A DNA stretch of 64,000 bases from positions 2,542,001-2,606,000 of the forward strand of contig JAKSGN010000005.1 of the NCBI GenBank assembly GCA_024180945.1, in the 5' to 3' direction. How positions within the stretch are numbered: position 1 is the stretch's first letter; every line of letters starts with the position of its first letter. This stretch comes from Macrophomina tecta. Lineage: Eukaryota > Ascomycota > Dothideomycetes > Botryosphaeriales > Botryosphaeriaceae. The position numbers were made by a program, and so were the translations under genes. The notes beneath the pieces were generated by a model. That model was not told the DNA's origin and made no database searches. It was given only the letters and a program-made list of their open reading frames with translations. Below are positions 45,923-59,004 of the stretch, piece after piece.

Positions 45923-47491
45923 CTTGTCGTTGCTGGACAAGTATGATAGGATCACGGGATTGAAGTCAGACTACCCTCCCGCCTGGGTCTGAAAGTATCT
46001 GAAAAAAAGAGGTACTGAAAGAGATTGGATAGAAAGTGCGCGAGAGTCGAAAAGGCGGGCTTGCTCGTACGGCTTTTTCGCGTATTTATTGAATTTCAAT
46101 GACAGCTCTGCACGAGGGCGGCCCTTACCGGCGTCGTATCATCCCTATTCATGGAACTCTCTACTTAGACTCAGCATGGGGTGCGGCTCTCAAGAGTAAA
46201 CTCGTGCCGATCTCGCGCCCGAGACGCGTAATTACGGAGGATCCCGCTGTTCCGACCCAAGCAGTATTGATAGCGCGGGCCGTGCAAGCCATTTAGCTCG
46301 GCCCGACTTGTATAAGACCGCTTCACTCAATGCCGTTTATCCTGTCGTCTCGAGTCTAGCAGCTTCTCCCGAAGCTTGTGGTAAGACCTTCCCTCAATGG
46401 CTATTTTGGGCATTGAAAAGAAAAGGGGCTGCTTCACTGGGACTACTAGTCTTGGTTAGCCGGTGTTACGGCACGAAATCCATGCTGCTTCGGATTGGAA
46501 GCATGCACGGTGTTTGTATTTCCCTCTCACCGTACCTCCGAGCATTCTTTTGAGGCCAATTGTAAGTGCATATCCGAATCAAGTAGTATAAGCTTGTAAA
46601 GAACCTTGACGTTCGCTTTACTCTAAAAGTCATCGAAGCATGCGATTTCACCAATCAATTCTCCCTCTACTCTGCTTGGGCTTGGGGTAGAAGTTACATT
46701 CGGACTTTAGCCTCGGACATGCGCGGGGATAAGCTACTTTTTGCGGAATTCTGCCAGAACCCTCTGGCTACAATCCAATTCGCGAGACCAATCATCGTGT
46801 CTCACAAACACTTACGAGTACCGATAGATTGTCCGCAGACGCGGCCTATGCTTCAAGGCGATTTTGATGAAGGGGTCAGCTTGAGGTGCGTGCTGCGTCT
46901 GGCTGTTTTAAGGCTATTGTAGCTTGTCGAACACCGACTGGACTGCTAGATGGCACACAGGCGGGGCACGGAGCAGGAGAAAAGAAAAGAACCCTACTCT
47001 ACTCCTTTATTTTGCGTGAAAGCCAATTGCTCCCAGCATTCTTGTGTCTGAGAGACTAGCATAATAATCCGTCGGCCTCTCAATCAGATGTGAATGCACG
47101 CCGCAATCATCACTTTTTTCGGCCCGTCGAGATTTCCTCCGCACAAGTCCCCACAGTAACAGGTGCACAGCCTACCAGGCACGCTAGAAACGAGGCAAGG
47201 ATAGACCCACCTTTCATGTTAGCTTCTCGCAGTCTGGTCTTTTCGCTTTTATCCCGTTGCGCTTACCACAGAATACGTGGACGTATACCGTGCGTGCCAG
47301 GCCGACCTTACACGGCTACTCCTTCCTTTCGTCCCATCCACTCGTTCGACAATCGGTATCATAATAAAAGACCATGGCTCACCAACCACTGTTCCCAATG
47401 AACCAAGGCATCTGTTCGGCTGACCTTGAGGATTATTATTGCTTTTACAACGCATTTGTTCTTTAACTTACTTGGCGGTCATATCCTCACA
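45923..47491. other. Gene-poor interval upstream of the laccase
   Basis: About 1.6 kb between two divergent secreted-protein genes. Only short, unconvincing ORFs are present (46099-46296, 46308-46553, 47090-47401). It should contain both promoters. Confidence 0.4.
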
Positions 47492-49360
47492 ATGTATTCG
47501 CCAGCTTTTCTCTTGACATCACTCATTTCGTTTTCGAATATCTTCCTTGCCTCTGCACTACCACAACCTGATCGGAGAGATGTAGGATGTGTGAACGGCC
47601 CTGATGACAGATCCTGCTGGAGTGACGAGTTTGACCTCTCCACCAACTACTATGAGAAGGTGCCCAACACGGGAGTTCTCAGAGAGTATTGGCTCAACAT
47701 CGAGAACACCACGGCGTCTCCTGATGGTGTTGAGCTTCCCGTGCAGCTCATCAATGGTTCCTTCCCTGGACCCACCCTCTTTGCCGACTGGGGCGACACC
47801 GTCAGTAAGTCAAGCAAGCCGAACGTGCACTTAAATGGAGGATGTGCCGCTTACATGTGCAAAAGGGGTACATGTTACCAACTCTCTGCAGAACAACGGC
47901 ACCGGTCTTCACTTTCATGGCATCCGCCAAAATTGGACGGATCAGATGGATGGCGTTCCCAGCCTTACTCAATGTCCCATTGCACCAGGGGACTCATACA
48001 CCTATGAGTGGCGTGCGGTCCAGTACGGAACTGGCTGGTATCACTCCCACTTTTACGTCCAGGCATGGGACGGAGTGTTTGGTGGTATCATAATTAATGG
48101 GCCTGCGTCTGCCAATTACGACATCGATCTTGGACACGTTTTCTTGAACGATTGGTATCATGTATGAATACTCCATGCACCTGTTCCACATTTGAGCTAA
48201 GGGGTATACAGCAAACGGCCGACGAGCTTGTCACACAAGCATCCACAGGAGGTCCGCCGACCGCTGTAAACGGTCTCATCAACGGTACCAACACTTACAA
48301 TGACATCTTGGGTTCTCGGTTCGAGACCGTGTTCGAGGCAGGAAAGAGGTACCGCATGCGCCTGGTCAATGCTGCCGCGGACAACCACTTCCGCTTCATG
48401 ATCGACAACCACACCCTCGAAGTCATCGCGACTGATTTCGTTCCGATTGTCCCTTACAACGCCACGCAGTTGAGCATTGGCATGGGCCAACGATGTGATG
48501 TCATCGTTACAGCCAAGGAGACCACCAGCGGTAACTTCTGGCTGCGCGCGATCCCGCAGTCATCCTGCTCCGAATCAAACGCCACCGACAACATCAAGGG
48601 TATCATCCGCTACGACAGCTCCTCAACCGCCGACCCCAGCACCTCAGCCTACGACTACGAGGACTCGTGTGCTGACGAGGAGCCCTCGAACCTCGTCCCT
48701 TACCTCGCCATCGCCGCATCCGACCACGTCGCCGCCACAGACGACCAAGAAGTCGCCGTGCAGGTGACGGATAATGCGCTGCTTTGGACCATCAACAAGA
48801 CCTCATTCCGCACGGCGTGGGAGAACCCGACGCTGCTGCAGGTAGCCAACGGCAACACCACGTTCACCGCCAAACAGCAAGTCATCCAGCTCGACCAAAT
48901 CGACGAGTGGGTGTACATGGTGGTGCACTCACCGTTCGCGCAGGACCACCCGATGCACCTGCACGGCCACGACTTCTGGGTGCTGGCGTCCGGCTACGGC
49001 AACTTCGACGCCAGCCAGACCAATGCGTTGCATGCTGGTCAACGCGCCGCGTCGTGACGTGGCCATGATGCCGGCGAGCGGCTACTTGGTCATTGCGTTC
49101 AAGACGAACAACCCCGGCGTAAGTCTAATCATTCCCGCTCGTTTTACTCCGGCCTGCGTGACTGACTGATTCCCCTTCGCGCTAAGGTCTGGCTCATGCA
49201 TTGCCACATCGCCTGGCATACCTCCGAGGGCTTTTCGGTGCAGGTTCTCGAGCGGGCGTCGGAGATCTCCATCGATCGGAGCGCCCTTGACAAGACCTGC
49301 GCAAATTGGAAGAGTTATGTTGCTGCGCAGAACGTCACTCAGTATGATTCGGGTGTGTAA
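47492..49360 (+). CDS. Secreted multicopper oxidase (laccase), one frameshift
   Basis: Three-cupredoxin-domain laccase that oxidises phenolics with oxygen as acceptor. The start at 47492 gives MYSPAFLLTSLISFSNIFLA (signal peptide). Introns are 47805-47865, 48162-48211 and 49119-49186. Copper ligand motifs are all visible: HFHGIRQNWTDQMDGV (L1), GTGWYHSHFYVQAWDG (L2), HPMHLHGHDFWVL (L3) and MHCHIAWHTSEGF (L4, with Cys, both His and an axial Phe, which usually goes with a higher redox potential). A single extra base near 49031-49036 (TTGCATGC) shifts the frame between SQTNAL and MLVNAPRRDV; omitting it makes the exon sum divisible by three and gives about 562 residues. No other defect is seen, so the shift is probably an error or very recent. 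Confidence 0.88.
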
Positions 49361-49664
49361 GTAGGTTCGATGGTCGAGAGAGGACTGGTAATGGTGACCG
49401 TGCCGGATCCGGATTGACGGGGTTGAGCATTTTTTGCCTTTTATATGATGAGGGGATTCGGAAAATCCAACGATTCAGTGATTTGATGCCCGGAGAGAAG
49501 GATGCTTAAGCCACCTTTTACGGATTCGGGGCGCACTGTTGATTGGTAAATGCCATTGTGCGAAAGCGGATGCAGGCGGTTAATAGGGCAATCGTATTTA
49601 CAAGAGTCCCCTGGTGATAACTATGTACAAGGATGATGCATAAGGGCAGCATAAAGCTTCACAC
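49361..49664. other. Convergent spacer between laccase and GH12 genes
   Basis: About 300 bases holding the two 3' ends. No ORF, repeat or RNA gene is recognised. Confidence 0.4.
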
Positions 49665-50518
49665 TTATCTGAAGCTGACAGTGTAGGAGGAAGTGGTCAG
49701 CTTGGCGTTGGAACCCGTGAACGGCTCAGTGCCAGCGCCAATGCTCTTGATGTATTGCGAGGCGGGAAGGCCCTGGTTGCCGGTGAGGTACTTGATGAAA
49801 GCGTTAAGGTCACCGCTGAAGTTGTTCACGTTGGACTCGGCGACGAAGCTGAACACGGTCATCTGCCCGTTGGGCCCTTTGTAGAGCTTCCACGAGGAGC
49901 CTGCAAGGGAAACGGTGGCAATAGGGGAGCCGGTAGATGAGATCGGACCAGCTCCACCGAGGGCACCAACCCATATCATGATTTCCTATTGTGCCGATCA
50001 ATCAGTTACTGTCCACTTCACCGTCCTGCGAGGGCGGAGACTGCACGTACATATTCCTCGCTACCACCGACAGTGGATGAAGTGAAGATATCGTAGGCAA
50101 CATTGGCAACAATGTTGCTACCCGTGTAAGCCCAGCGCCAGATGCTGTTAATGCTGCTGATGGCGCTGAGTTTCTTAGAGGTGATGTCGACGACCACGTT
50201 TGCGTAAGACTTGACATTGTACTGAGCACCGGACCAGGACCAGGATGTGTGCCAAGCGATGGTGTTGCTGCTGAAGCTATCGACGCCGGTGCATTGCGAT
50301 CCGGAGGCTCCGGAAGCATCTTTTCCCCACTAATTTAGTCGTTAGGACTTAGATTGACGAAGCTCGTATTTTAGTAGACTTGCCAGGTTGTTGTAAAGAG
50401 TGTAGGGTCCGTTCTTCACGTTGTCCCATTGACCACAAAAGTCGGCGCGGCGCTCAAGCGGCGCGGCGGAAGCCAAGACCGCCGTAGCGGCCAGAAACAG
50501 AGCCGAGGAGAACTTCAT
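49665..50518 (-). CDS. Secreted GH12 endoglucanase / xyloglucanase
   Basis: Glycoside hydrolase family 12 enzyme that cuts beta-1,4-glucan or xyloglucan in plant walls. The start at 50518 gives [20 protein letters not shown] (signal peptide) and then a KR-type propeptide region (LERR). Three exons: the first intron begins GCAAGT and ends TTAG, a GC-AG intron joining LYNNL to WGKDASG; the second (GTACGT...ATAG) joins GGSEEY to EIMIWVG. Catalytic residues are the nucleophile Glu in EIMIW and the acid/base Glu in FSFVAES, followed by [10 protein letters not shown]. Length (about 240 residues) is normal for the family. The frame is intact. Its position next to a laccase and other secreted proteins suits a plant-tissue-degrading lifestyle. 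Confidence 0.9.
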
Positions 50519-53500
50519 GGTGTTCGCTTGAAAGGAGGGCGGGATAGTTGGTGTGTAGCTTCTCACAGATGAATGGTAAAGAAAGGACTTCAGAGGCCGG
50601 GTTTTTGCCCTTTTTATACAGCACGACAGACATGTCTCTCCACAACTCCGACAAAATGATCTTGCGAAACAACGGGCGTGTTTGGTGGAATCCTCGGTTC
50701 GCTTCTGTCCGCAATCCGAAAAGCCGTTTCAGCATATTGTTAAGCATACGATCGGCTGCCAGATCCGGTAACGACTCCGATCCTCCTTTACGCTTTTGGC
50801 GGTTGACCCGCGCTACCTCGCGATCTGGCGAAACTCTATTCGTGCGGCTTGTCCTACTCCTCTGCTCGGCATTTCCTTGGCCATGGAAACATGTTCTACT
50901 ATCACACTTTGTTAGAGCTCATCTCTAGTCATCGCGGCCCTCTGCCGCTGCTAAAGTCAACTGCGTCGTTGCTCACAGCTCGCGAATGCCGAATTCCACT
51001 CTCGGAATATTTGCTCGCTGTGGCGCTCTTTAGTGTACTGGCTCGAGTCGTCGCAAATTACCCCAGGGAGGTGGTGGCTATCCATACCCGGCGGAGAAGG
51101 TATTTTAGGCACCGCGCGCCGTCCGTGCCGGCCACAGGTTTGGTCGCTTCGAAAAGCAGTTCGAAAGACCTCAGGTGACGTTCTTGTGGCCGTACACATT
51201 CCACCAATGAACCCACAAACCGGGTGGGCACCGATATCCTCATTGCTTAATTGAAGCTCATGCACTCCTTTTTACTTGTACTTCTAGATCGAACGACACG
51301 GATATTCAGGCCAATTTTAGTTGATACCATCTCGCTTTTCGCCCACGGCACACGTGTCGACCCTCACGCATTCATTCTCTTTTCGGGTTTGTTTCGCTCT
51401 CCATATGCTTTTGCGTGTAGCATCTCGTTACAAAACTCCATATTTGGCGATCTCCTTTTGGTCAAGTGCACTTGTGGAATCCGCTCGAAGGTCCACTCGC
51501 CCAACGGCAATTCGGCAGAAATTCTTCCAACCTCGATTGATTTTCGCCGTACAAAGTAGACTGGCTACAGGCTCTTTGAATGTTGTGGCCTGTTGCACAT
51601 ATTTTTGTGTCACATCAGTAAGTTGTATCAACAGTAAATTCTCATCATCTCTGCACTTTGAATTCTCTTGCGAACCTGCGGGGCTGATCATACGGAGGCA
51701 ATGCTGCGAAATCTTCGCCCAGAGCGGCCGTAGTGCAGCATATACATGACGTAAATGATTTCAAGACCTGGCTCCAGGTTCATGCCACGTGCACGATTAA
51801 TCCCTCGCCCGGGGCCTGCATGCCAACCTTAGCACAAAGTCGTACATAATGTGACCGTACGAGCCGAGGGACAGACCAAAAGGACATTGCACAGCAGGCA
51901 GCGGAGGATCGGTCCCACTCAAGTCGAGTGGGCGGAGCAACACGAACTACGTTAGCGGGCCGGTTTCCCGTAAGTCTCAATGTGGCGTTTCCGTGATCCT
52001 CTGCCAAGAGGTTGAACGAATGTCTCCAACATATACTGCCGGCGCAGACGAAGTAAGAAGGACATTCCGAGGTGTGGAAAATATTGGTCTACACGCAAAC
52101 ACACGTCTTTCGCTCAGATATTGTTCTCAGGAAAGCCTTTCAGACGCGAAAGTGCTAGGCGCGCTCTGTCACAGTATTTTCGTCAATCCACCAATCAAAA
52201 CCTCCGCACGCCACGGTTACCCGGGAGAAGCGCTGACCTGCGCTTGTCCATTGAAGTCCTCGCAACAATAACGCACGCATCCTAATCAATGTCACAAGAA
52301 GAAAGCATGCTGCTTATATATGTTTGAAGGCGAACATGCGTGTAGCTGTAGATAGTCTAAATGAGAATGTCCAGATGTAGTATAGTGGCTCTTGGCCCTG
52401 TTGGATAGTTCGCAGTTTCACCGAAGGCCCTCTCAGGAACAACCATTGAGTTCAAACAATTTACTGCGGAAGAAATGGCTGGATATATCAATATGACGCG
52501 ACAACGTGGTGGATATGTATGAATGAAAAAAAAAAAAAAAAAAAAAAGAAAAAAAAGCAGTAACTGCACCTGCCAGCTTGAAATAATACTTGATGGATAC
52601 TCATGTTGCCAACTTCGCTTTTGCGAAAGGAATCGAGAAATACAGAGAGTAGAGGCGAGATTTGGTAAAGACACATAGTATATGCCATTGCTGAAACAGA
52701 TTGCCGGGCGGTTCATATCTCATGACCAACATTTCTACTTCAGGACAAGGTGGGCGTACAAAGAGGAGCTAATGATCACGCAGCCTTATTCTGCGGAGTA
52801 ACAGAAATGCTAGGACATTGGATGAATATATCTGTCTGCCAGGAGTGTGTAGGAGGAGTCCTGGATATGCGCAGCCCCTGAGGACTCCTTCATCCTGACG
52901 CCGACTTACGACGTGGGGCTGGGGTATCTGGTCAAGAAGAGTATATCAACCTTCGCGCTTATCTTCTATAGGATGGTACGTATCATGGCGTTGGAGTCTT
53001 AGGAGGCGAGCCGTAGACCCCGACAACTACCTGTAGATGTCAGTTCGGACAGCGATTGCTCCAGGCTACTGCCCTGCGATCCGCAGCAAGCTGGGAGGGA
53101 GGGCGATGACTTCGCTGGGTGCAGACGGGGAGGAGTGAGATTTCGTGGGTCAGTCAACTAGCGTCGAGCGGGACATCTCGTGAACAAAGCTGTGTTGCGT
53201 CTATGTAGCCAGGGATGCGATATAAAGTAGCTAGGTCCGTGTCACACTTCCAGAAAATGGAAGATTCCGTGTATACGCCCGGCGCAAGGTGATAGAGTTG
53301 CTCTCGCTCTCCCGCGCTAAACGAGCCGGCACCATGCAGCCGATATCGAAATCTTCAGATAGGGAGGCTCCAAGCAACCAAGGACCAAGCTCTATCGCGA
53401 GCGGCAATGCGCTGCTACTAAGCGGGTTGGAAGCCATAGCACAAAGCACAGGCTTGCCCTGGATATGTGGCATATTTACCTGGGGCCAGCTGATTCCGCA

Positions 53501-55710
53501 ATCCAGCCATGGGAGTCGGAGCAGTGTCCTAGCGCACACCGCATTCAAGGCGTAAAAGCCCTATATTCGAAAGGCTGACTCAACCTCATCCGCGTGTGCC
53601 CGGTTACCACCCTCAAATCAAGAGGTCGAGACTATTGGCATTCTGGAGCCGAAGGCGTTCGAGGCTAGGGCATTGAAACCTGGATCTTCGCACCGCTCAC
53701 CCAACCACCTGCCGACGGGAGAGTTTAGCGGGCTACGAGTTCTCTTCGGCCCATACCCATCTTCAATCTATCCATCCGAGTCATCTCTCCCGTGTCGCCT
53801 TGAGCCGGTGGCTCGCCGGGCCCGCCACTCGCTCGCCTACCAGATCTTAGCTCGGAGAAAGCAGGTTCGGTGTCTGATGATTCCCCGCGGCTGTAGAAGC
53901 GCCCTTGGCGGATATCGATGGGCGGTAGCGACGCGGTGGCATGTGAAAAGAGACTAAACCGCCAGATCAGAACCAGCGAGATGGGAGCAAGTTTAAGTAG
54001 GCAAGTGGAAAAGGTGCAGGTTATGGAGTTTTGTTCCTGCGTACACCCCACACTGACGTCTTTCTGTCTCAGTTTTGGCCCCGGTCTGACCTCGTATGCA
54101 CCTGCCCACGCGCATTAAGAGTCATGAGTAAAGCCGAAGGTTCCTACATCATGACACGAGCTGAAACGCGGTTGTGAGATTGTCGGCTTTTAGCATCCAG
54201 TCGACGCCTTCTCGACAGCAAGCAGGCCCTGGTGCTGGAGCAGTCTAGCGACTCATAGATGCGGCCCAGAGACCGGAGGTACGGGCGTCAATACTTGCCA
54301 CGCCCTCGTGGCTAATCTTTCGGTAATCTCTTTTGGCGGACGCCGTTGCGCCGGGTCCAGATGCGACCCCGCGCTCCACGACAGTGCCGTCCCCTGATCG
54401 AGCATCTGGATCTGCTCGGACGCTGACCTTTCGATGTTGGATTTCCTTGGATTTGCTTTTAGCTGTGGATCTTGGTGCGGAGGTGCGTCCGCCGCGCCGC
54501 GGGACACAGTTTGACGCCGGTTTTTTTCGTCCGGTTTCCCTTCTCCCTTCCAGAATTCGGAAGACCAAGGATCAGCCCTTCCCAGTGAAATCCCTTCCTG
54601 TAGGTTGACTCCTACACGGACAACGCCTCTTTCGCAGGCGTATTTGACGCCGGTCACGAATGTGGTGGCGGCCTAAGGATGGCGTTGCTATGTCATTGTA
54701 CTTTGTAAAAGCGCAAGGGTGGCCTCGGAATGCATGCCGTCGCTCCAGGTGAGTCTGATAGGGTCAAGAAGCGCAAACGGGAGCAGGATTGGAGAGCGAG
54801 GGCGGGCGTGGCGTCTTCCGGCCGACATAATGCCGCATGCGCGCCGGCGTAACCGGAAGGACGCCGCGCGGGAAGGGCGGCTCACTCTGTCGCCGGCGCT
54901 CGGTTTCGTCTTGTCTCTGTCGCGCGGCGGCGGGAAAGCGAGAAGGGTGCAGATATGATGCTGCCGGGTAGGTCTTGCAAAGGCCTGCCTGAGGCTGCGA
55001 CAATTGCTCAGTTGGAAGTGTCGCGCACCGGATTTGGCGTCGGATGTTGAGACATGCCCATCCACACTGGCCGTCATCCGCTTGACCCAACGCAGTACCG
55101 GCCCCGGTTTCAGTAAAGTTACCAACCCGGCGGTGCTCCACGAGGGCTCCCAGCTCCCCCAGCTCTGATCCTTCCGAGACGCGCTGAACTGGTGCCCCGG
55201 GCCATTGTCCAGCTCGTCTCGCAAATCCACATGGTCGTGGGGGCTGAGAGACGTAAGGTACGGCGAACGCTCCGTCCAGTAGCCTCGCTTCCCGTCAGCC
55301 TCGCGATCCTGTCTCGATCGAGGGCCACGACGCGCTGGCCGGAAACAGATTAGGGGTGTGCAGATCGCTCGCTCTCGTTCCCCCTTGCATTTTCTCCCAT
55401 CCGCCGCGAGTCAGAGCTCCAATCAGCGTTCCTCGGCGTGGCCTTAAGCCAAGGGGCCCTTCTCTGTCAGGCCGCATGCAGCGCAGTCGCAAAACCTGGA
55501 CCCTGTTAACCACTGAGCCAGTGCTGGCACCCTCGAAACCCAAAGTAAACTGCCTTCGGCTAGCAGGACCAGCCTCCGCCTCGCTTGTTTCGTGCCCTGC
55601 AAAAGCTCAAGGGGCTCTTATATGATCTACTTCAACGCTCTCCGCAATTTATCCTCCACCCAGCTCCACCCAAGCCTGCAGGTCACGCGCCTGCAGCACA
55701 AAACAACATC
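50519..55710. other. Large gene-free interval (5.2 kb)
   Basis: No protein family is recognised in any frame. It contains an A-rich run at about 52526-52556, a copy of the ACCAATCAAAACCTCC word at 52190-52212 (also at 35202-35224), and a GC-rich part (about 53600-55600) with overlapping ORFs on both strands that look like composition effects (54688-55230 minus, 54253-54657 minus). Possible explanations are an old degraded transposon or long non-coding sequence. I could not define any element ends. Confidence 0.45.
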
Positions 55711-57095
55711 ATGTTCTCAACACATCCGGAGACCAGTACACATTACACTCCCGATGACACGCCTGCCGGAATCATGGCTGGGTCGATGACCCTTTCCGTC
55801 CTCACCATCGCCCTCACGACCGTTTGCATTGATCGCTTCATCCGAAGTGTAAGAGCATGGAAAGACTTACCAGTGCATCAGTGGACTCTATTTGCCTTTT
55901 ACTGTCTTTCCTTCATATTCAGCTCCGTCTCGGCCATCCTCAAGGCCATAGAGCCCAACAAATCACTAGCCCTTTGCGACGCTTCAATTTTCATTTGCCT
56001 ATTATTCTATCTTAGCGCCAAGGTCCTCCAATATCACTTTCTGGTCGAGCGCGCTGTGGGTATGCCCTTCCCATTTGTGCCAGCGCCGCGCACTAACTAT
56101 GGACAAGCACATTGTTCGGGCTGAACGGACAACCCGCATGCAGGACAAAATCTACATCTTCAACTGTGCTTGTCTTATTCTCCCTTATGTTGCTCTTGTT
56201 ATTGTCAATTTCTACTGGTTAGTTCCCCCCGCCGGACATTCCCTTCATGTTCATACAGGATGGCTAACAGAAACCGCCTTTCAGGCGCCTTGGGTACATC
56301 AATGAGGACGGAGTTTGCATCAATGGGCTCGAGATGCAGGGCATTATACCCCTCCTGGCTTTCGAAATTCTCATCAACATATACATGACTCTTCTCTACA
56401 TCTTCCCTTTCCGCAAGCTCATGTTTAAGAAGCAACCTCTTGGACCGAACAGCATCCTCCAGGCGATGGCATACCGCACCGCGATTGCAACCTGCCTGAT
56501 GATTCTTGTTACCGTTGCAAACCTCATTGGCCTTTTAGTCCTGCACGGGGAGCCGGTGTGGCTCTGCTTTATGTGCTGTACTGCGGACGTCGCCATTTGC
56601 GTCCTGCTTTTGCATTGGTATGTCCCTACCGCCCTATCTTCGAAGACAACGCGCATTCTCTAACGCCTTTGGGCATTCAGGGTAACCAAGAACGACCGTG
56701 AGCGCCGCGGATTCCATTTTACGGAGGATCTGAACCAAGGTCTCAAGTTGAGACCAAGCCACTATGACGATGCCGTCATCGACGCATTCTGCCGAGCCAC
56801 CGGAATGGGCGAGCCGGAGGCGGACGGACAGATTAGAGTTACGAAACACATGAAAGTTGAAGTCAACGGCCAAACGGTCCACATCACCACGCAGGTGGAC
56901 GACGACGACAATGCAACATTACCTTCGAAGGGCCCGCGCATGTCGAGGCACGGCAGTGAGGATAGCATGATAGAGATGGAGAGGGGAGAGGGTAGATTCA
57001 GAAGAAGACAAAGTCAAGATCAAGACAGCATACAGCTGAGTGAGGATAGTATAGGAAAAGGGAAGAGTTGGCGGGCCGAGCATTCCGCGTTATAG
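55711..57095 (+). CDS. Seven-pass integral membrane protein of unknown function
   Basis: Four-exon gene for a membrane protein of about 390 residues. The start at 55711 gives MFSTHPETSTHYTPDDT, an extracellular-type N-terminus. Introns begin at about 56059 (GTGGGT), 56219 (GTTAGT) and 56617 (GTATGT) and end in AG. There are seven hydrophobic segments: MTLSVLTIALTTVCI, LFAFYCLSFIFSSVSAIL, DASIFICLLFYLSAKVL, IFNCACLILPYVALVIV, LLAFEILINIYMTLLY, TAIATCLMILVTVANLIGLL and VWLCFMCCTADVAICVLLL. A long hydrophilic C-tail follows, rich in Ser, Asp and Arg (RMSRHGSEDSMIEMERGEG). The topology resembles a receptor or sensor, but no GPCR signature is recognised. All exons join in frame without damage. It has no evident link to neighbouring genes. 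Confidence 0.82.
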
Positions 57096-59004
57096 CCACT
57101 GTTGTGTTAATGTATTAATGACAAGACATGTTCAAAAACCGACGAATCTGGGTTCTCCCGAGTGGCAAGTCAGTTCTCGTGTTCAAAAGGCAGATGCACG
57201 GAAGGTTACGAGGCGACTGGCCAAGATTTTTCCGACCTTCTTCGCATAAAACCCACCATTCCTAACAGAAACCGCCCGCATCCGGGGTATCTGGATTCCG
57301 ATTTAGACTTCGATGATTTTCCTCGCTTACCTCTATTTCGAAGCAAGTGACTCGACATACTCCAAGGTTTCTCGGGACGGACTCTCTCCCCAGACCTACA
57401 CTCCCTGATCTGCCGTTCCTCTTCCGATATCTGGTTCATCCCTGTGTGGGAGCCCTTTTGAGCTGCGGAGCTTGCCGATCCCTTGCCGACCGTCGACCGG
57501 CCCGTGAAAGTCAAAAATCATCGGGAGCGCTCTTCCGCGCTTATGATCTTAGCAGAATCGGCGATCCACATACGCGACATCGACCCCGCACTTCACATTG
57601 AGAAATGATTGACATCATCATCCCGAAGGCCAAAATGCATGCCTTTTGTAGACGTCGCAAAATGCGAGGCCTCCCAAGCCGCAGCATTTGGGCGTAGTCC
57701 GCACTCCCACCCTTTTCTGTTGCACTCTGGGACGTTAAGACCAAGTTTCTTTTTTTTTTTTTTTGAAACAGTGACTAAAGAGTGTTAGATCCTATCACAC
57801 TTTCACATGTACCAATTTGCAGCGAGGGCCAAGGCTTTTGCATCCCTCGTGCCTCCACCAAGGTAGGAGAGACACATTCGTGGAGCTACACCATCCGCCC
57901 CTCGGAGGTATTTCTCTTTCACCCCACTTTTGACAACCTTTGTTTGACAGAAACAGGGCACAGAACGCATCATCGCACTAGACCGAGTTGCCACACTTGG
58001 TGTTTAAAGGAAGCAGGAAATAACGCTGACAAGGCATTGGAGGTGAAACATCCGTCCGCATGCAAGTGATCGGACATGATGGTATCACTTACATCCGAGC
58101 GGATGACTGCTTCAACTCCCTGTGTGGAAGGCATTGTGCAATAATCTTGACACCGAGCTATCGCGCGAACCAGTGCCATAGCAGTCCAATTCTGTGCAAC
58201 AACATAGCGGCAGGTATAGCACCTAAAGATCAATCCTCTGCAGGTCTAATATCGCCAAGGCAATATCTGAGAAACCCCACAGGCCATGCAATCAGCAGGC
58301 GTTATCCCTGCTTGCCGGGCTTACCAAGCGAGACGGGTGGGGGCCAGGGAGCTGGGACTGGATTTTACCACTTCGGCATTGGAAGAGACCTGGTATACAG
58401 GAGAGCAATCATGTCTTTCAGCAAGAGTGGTCCATGAAGTTCGCATTTGAGCTGCTGATAGTGGCCCCCCAAAGACTGGCCCACTCGCACCATGATGGCA
58501 GAAATAGAGGTGAGCCAAAGCTCTCATACACATGGCCCTCGTGTTCGCTCGTTGACAAGCGTCGAGAGTCTCCACTACTGGCCACATGTTTCCAAAGCGG
58601 TGGAGAAAAAAAAAAAAAAGAAAAAGAGGACCATGAGACCGCCTTTCCCACCATTGCCTGGACAGCAGCAATGAGTGCATTCCCATCCGCGATCCCGTTC
58701 CGTTGCAGCCGCGGTCCACAGAGCCACAGAAAAGCTGCTATGTCATTCTCCTCGCCGCCACTACGCACATGCTCAGCCTCATCTTTCGGAGAATATCCAG
58801 CGGCAATGAAAAGGCTGACGGCGAAGGATTCTGGCTCCTGCATTAGCTGCGGATGTTGAGCCCCAATCCGCTTAGCCGAAGGCGGGAGAGGCGGGGCAGA
58901 CGGTTGCACCAGGAAGGAGCAAGTAACGAAGGCTATTAATACGAAGACGTCCGAGAAGCCTTTGCCAAAGCTTCTGCGAGCCCTTCCATTCAAGCTTCAC
59001 CAAA
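57096..59004. other. Gene-poor interval with homopolymer tracts
   Basis: About 1.9 kb. A T15 run lies at 57750-57764 and an A-rich run at about 58607-58625. ORFs on both strands (57206-57514, 58418-58993 minus, 58434-58859 plus) are unconvincing. The last few hundred bases should be the promoter of the FAD oxidase. Confidence 0.4.

Noticed and set aside
55470..55520. Possible tRNA or SINE on the minus strand (TGGCTCAGTGGTTAA resembles an A box)
   Set aside because: No B box (GGTTCGANTCC) follows at a proper distance and no cloverleaf could be folded by eye.
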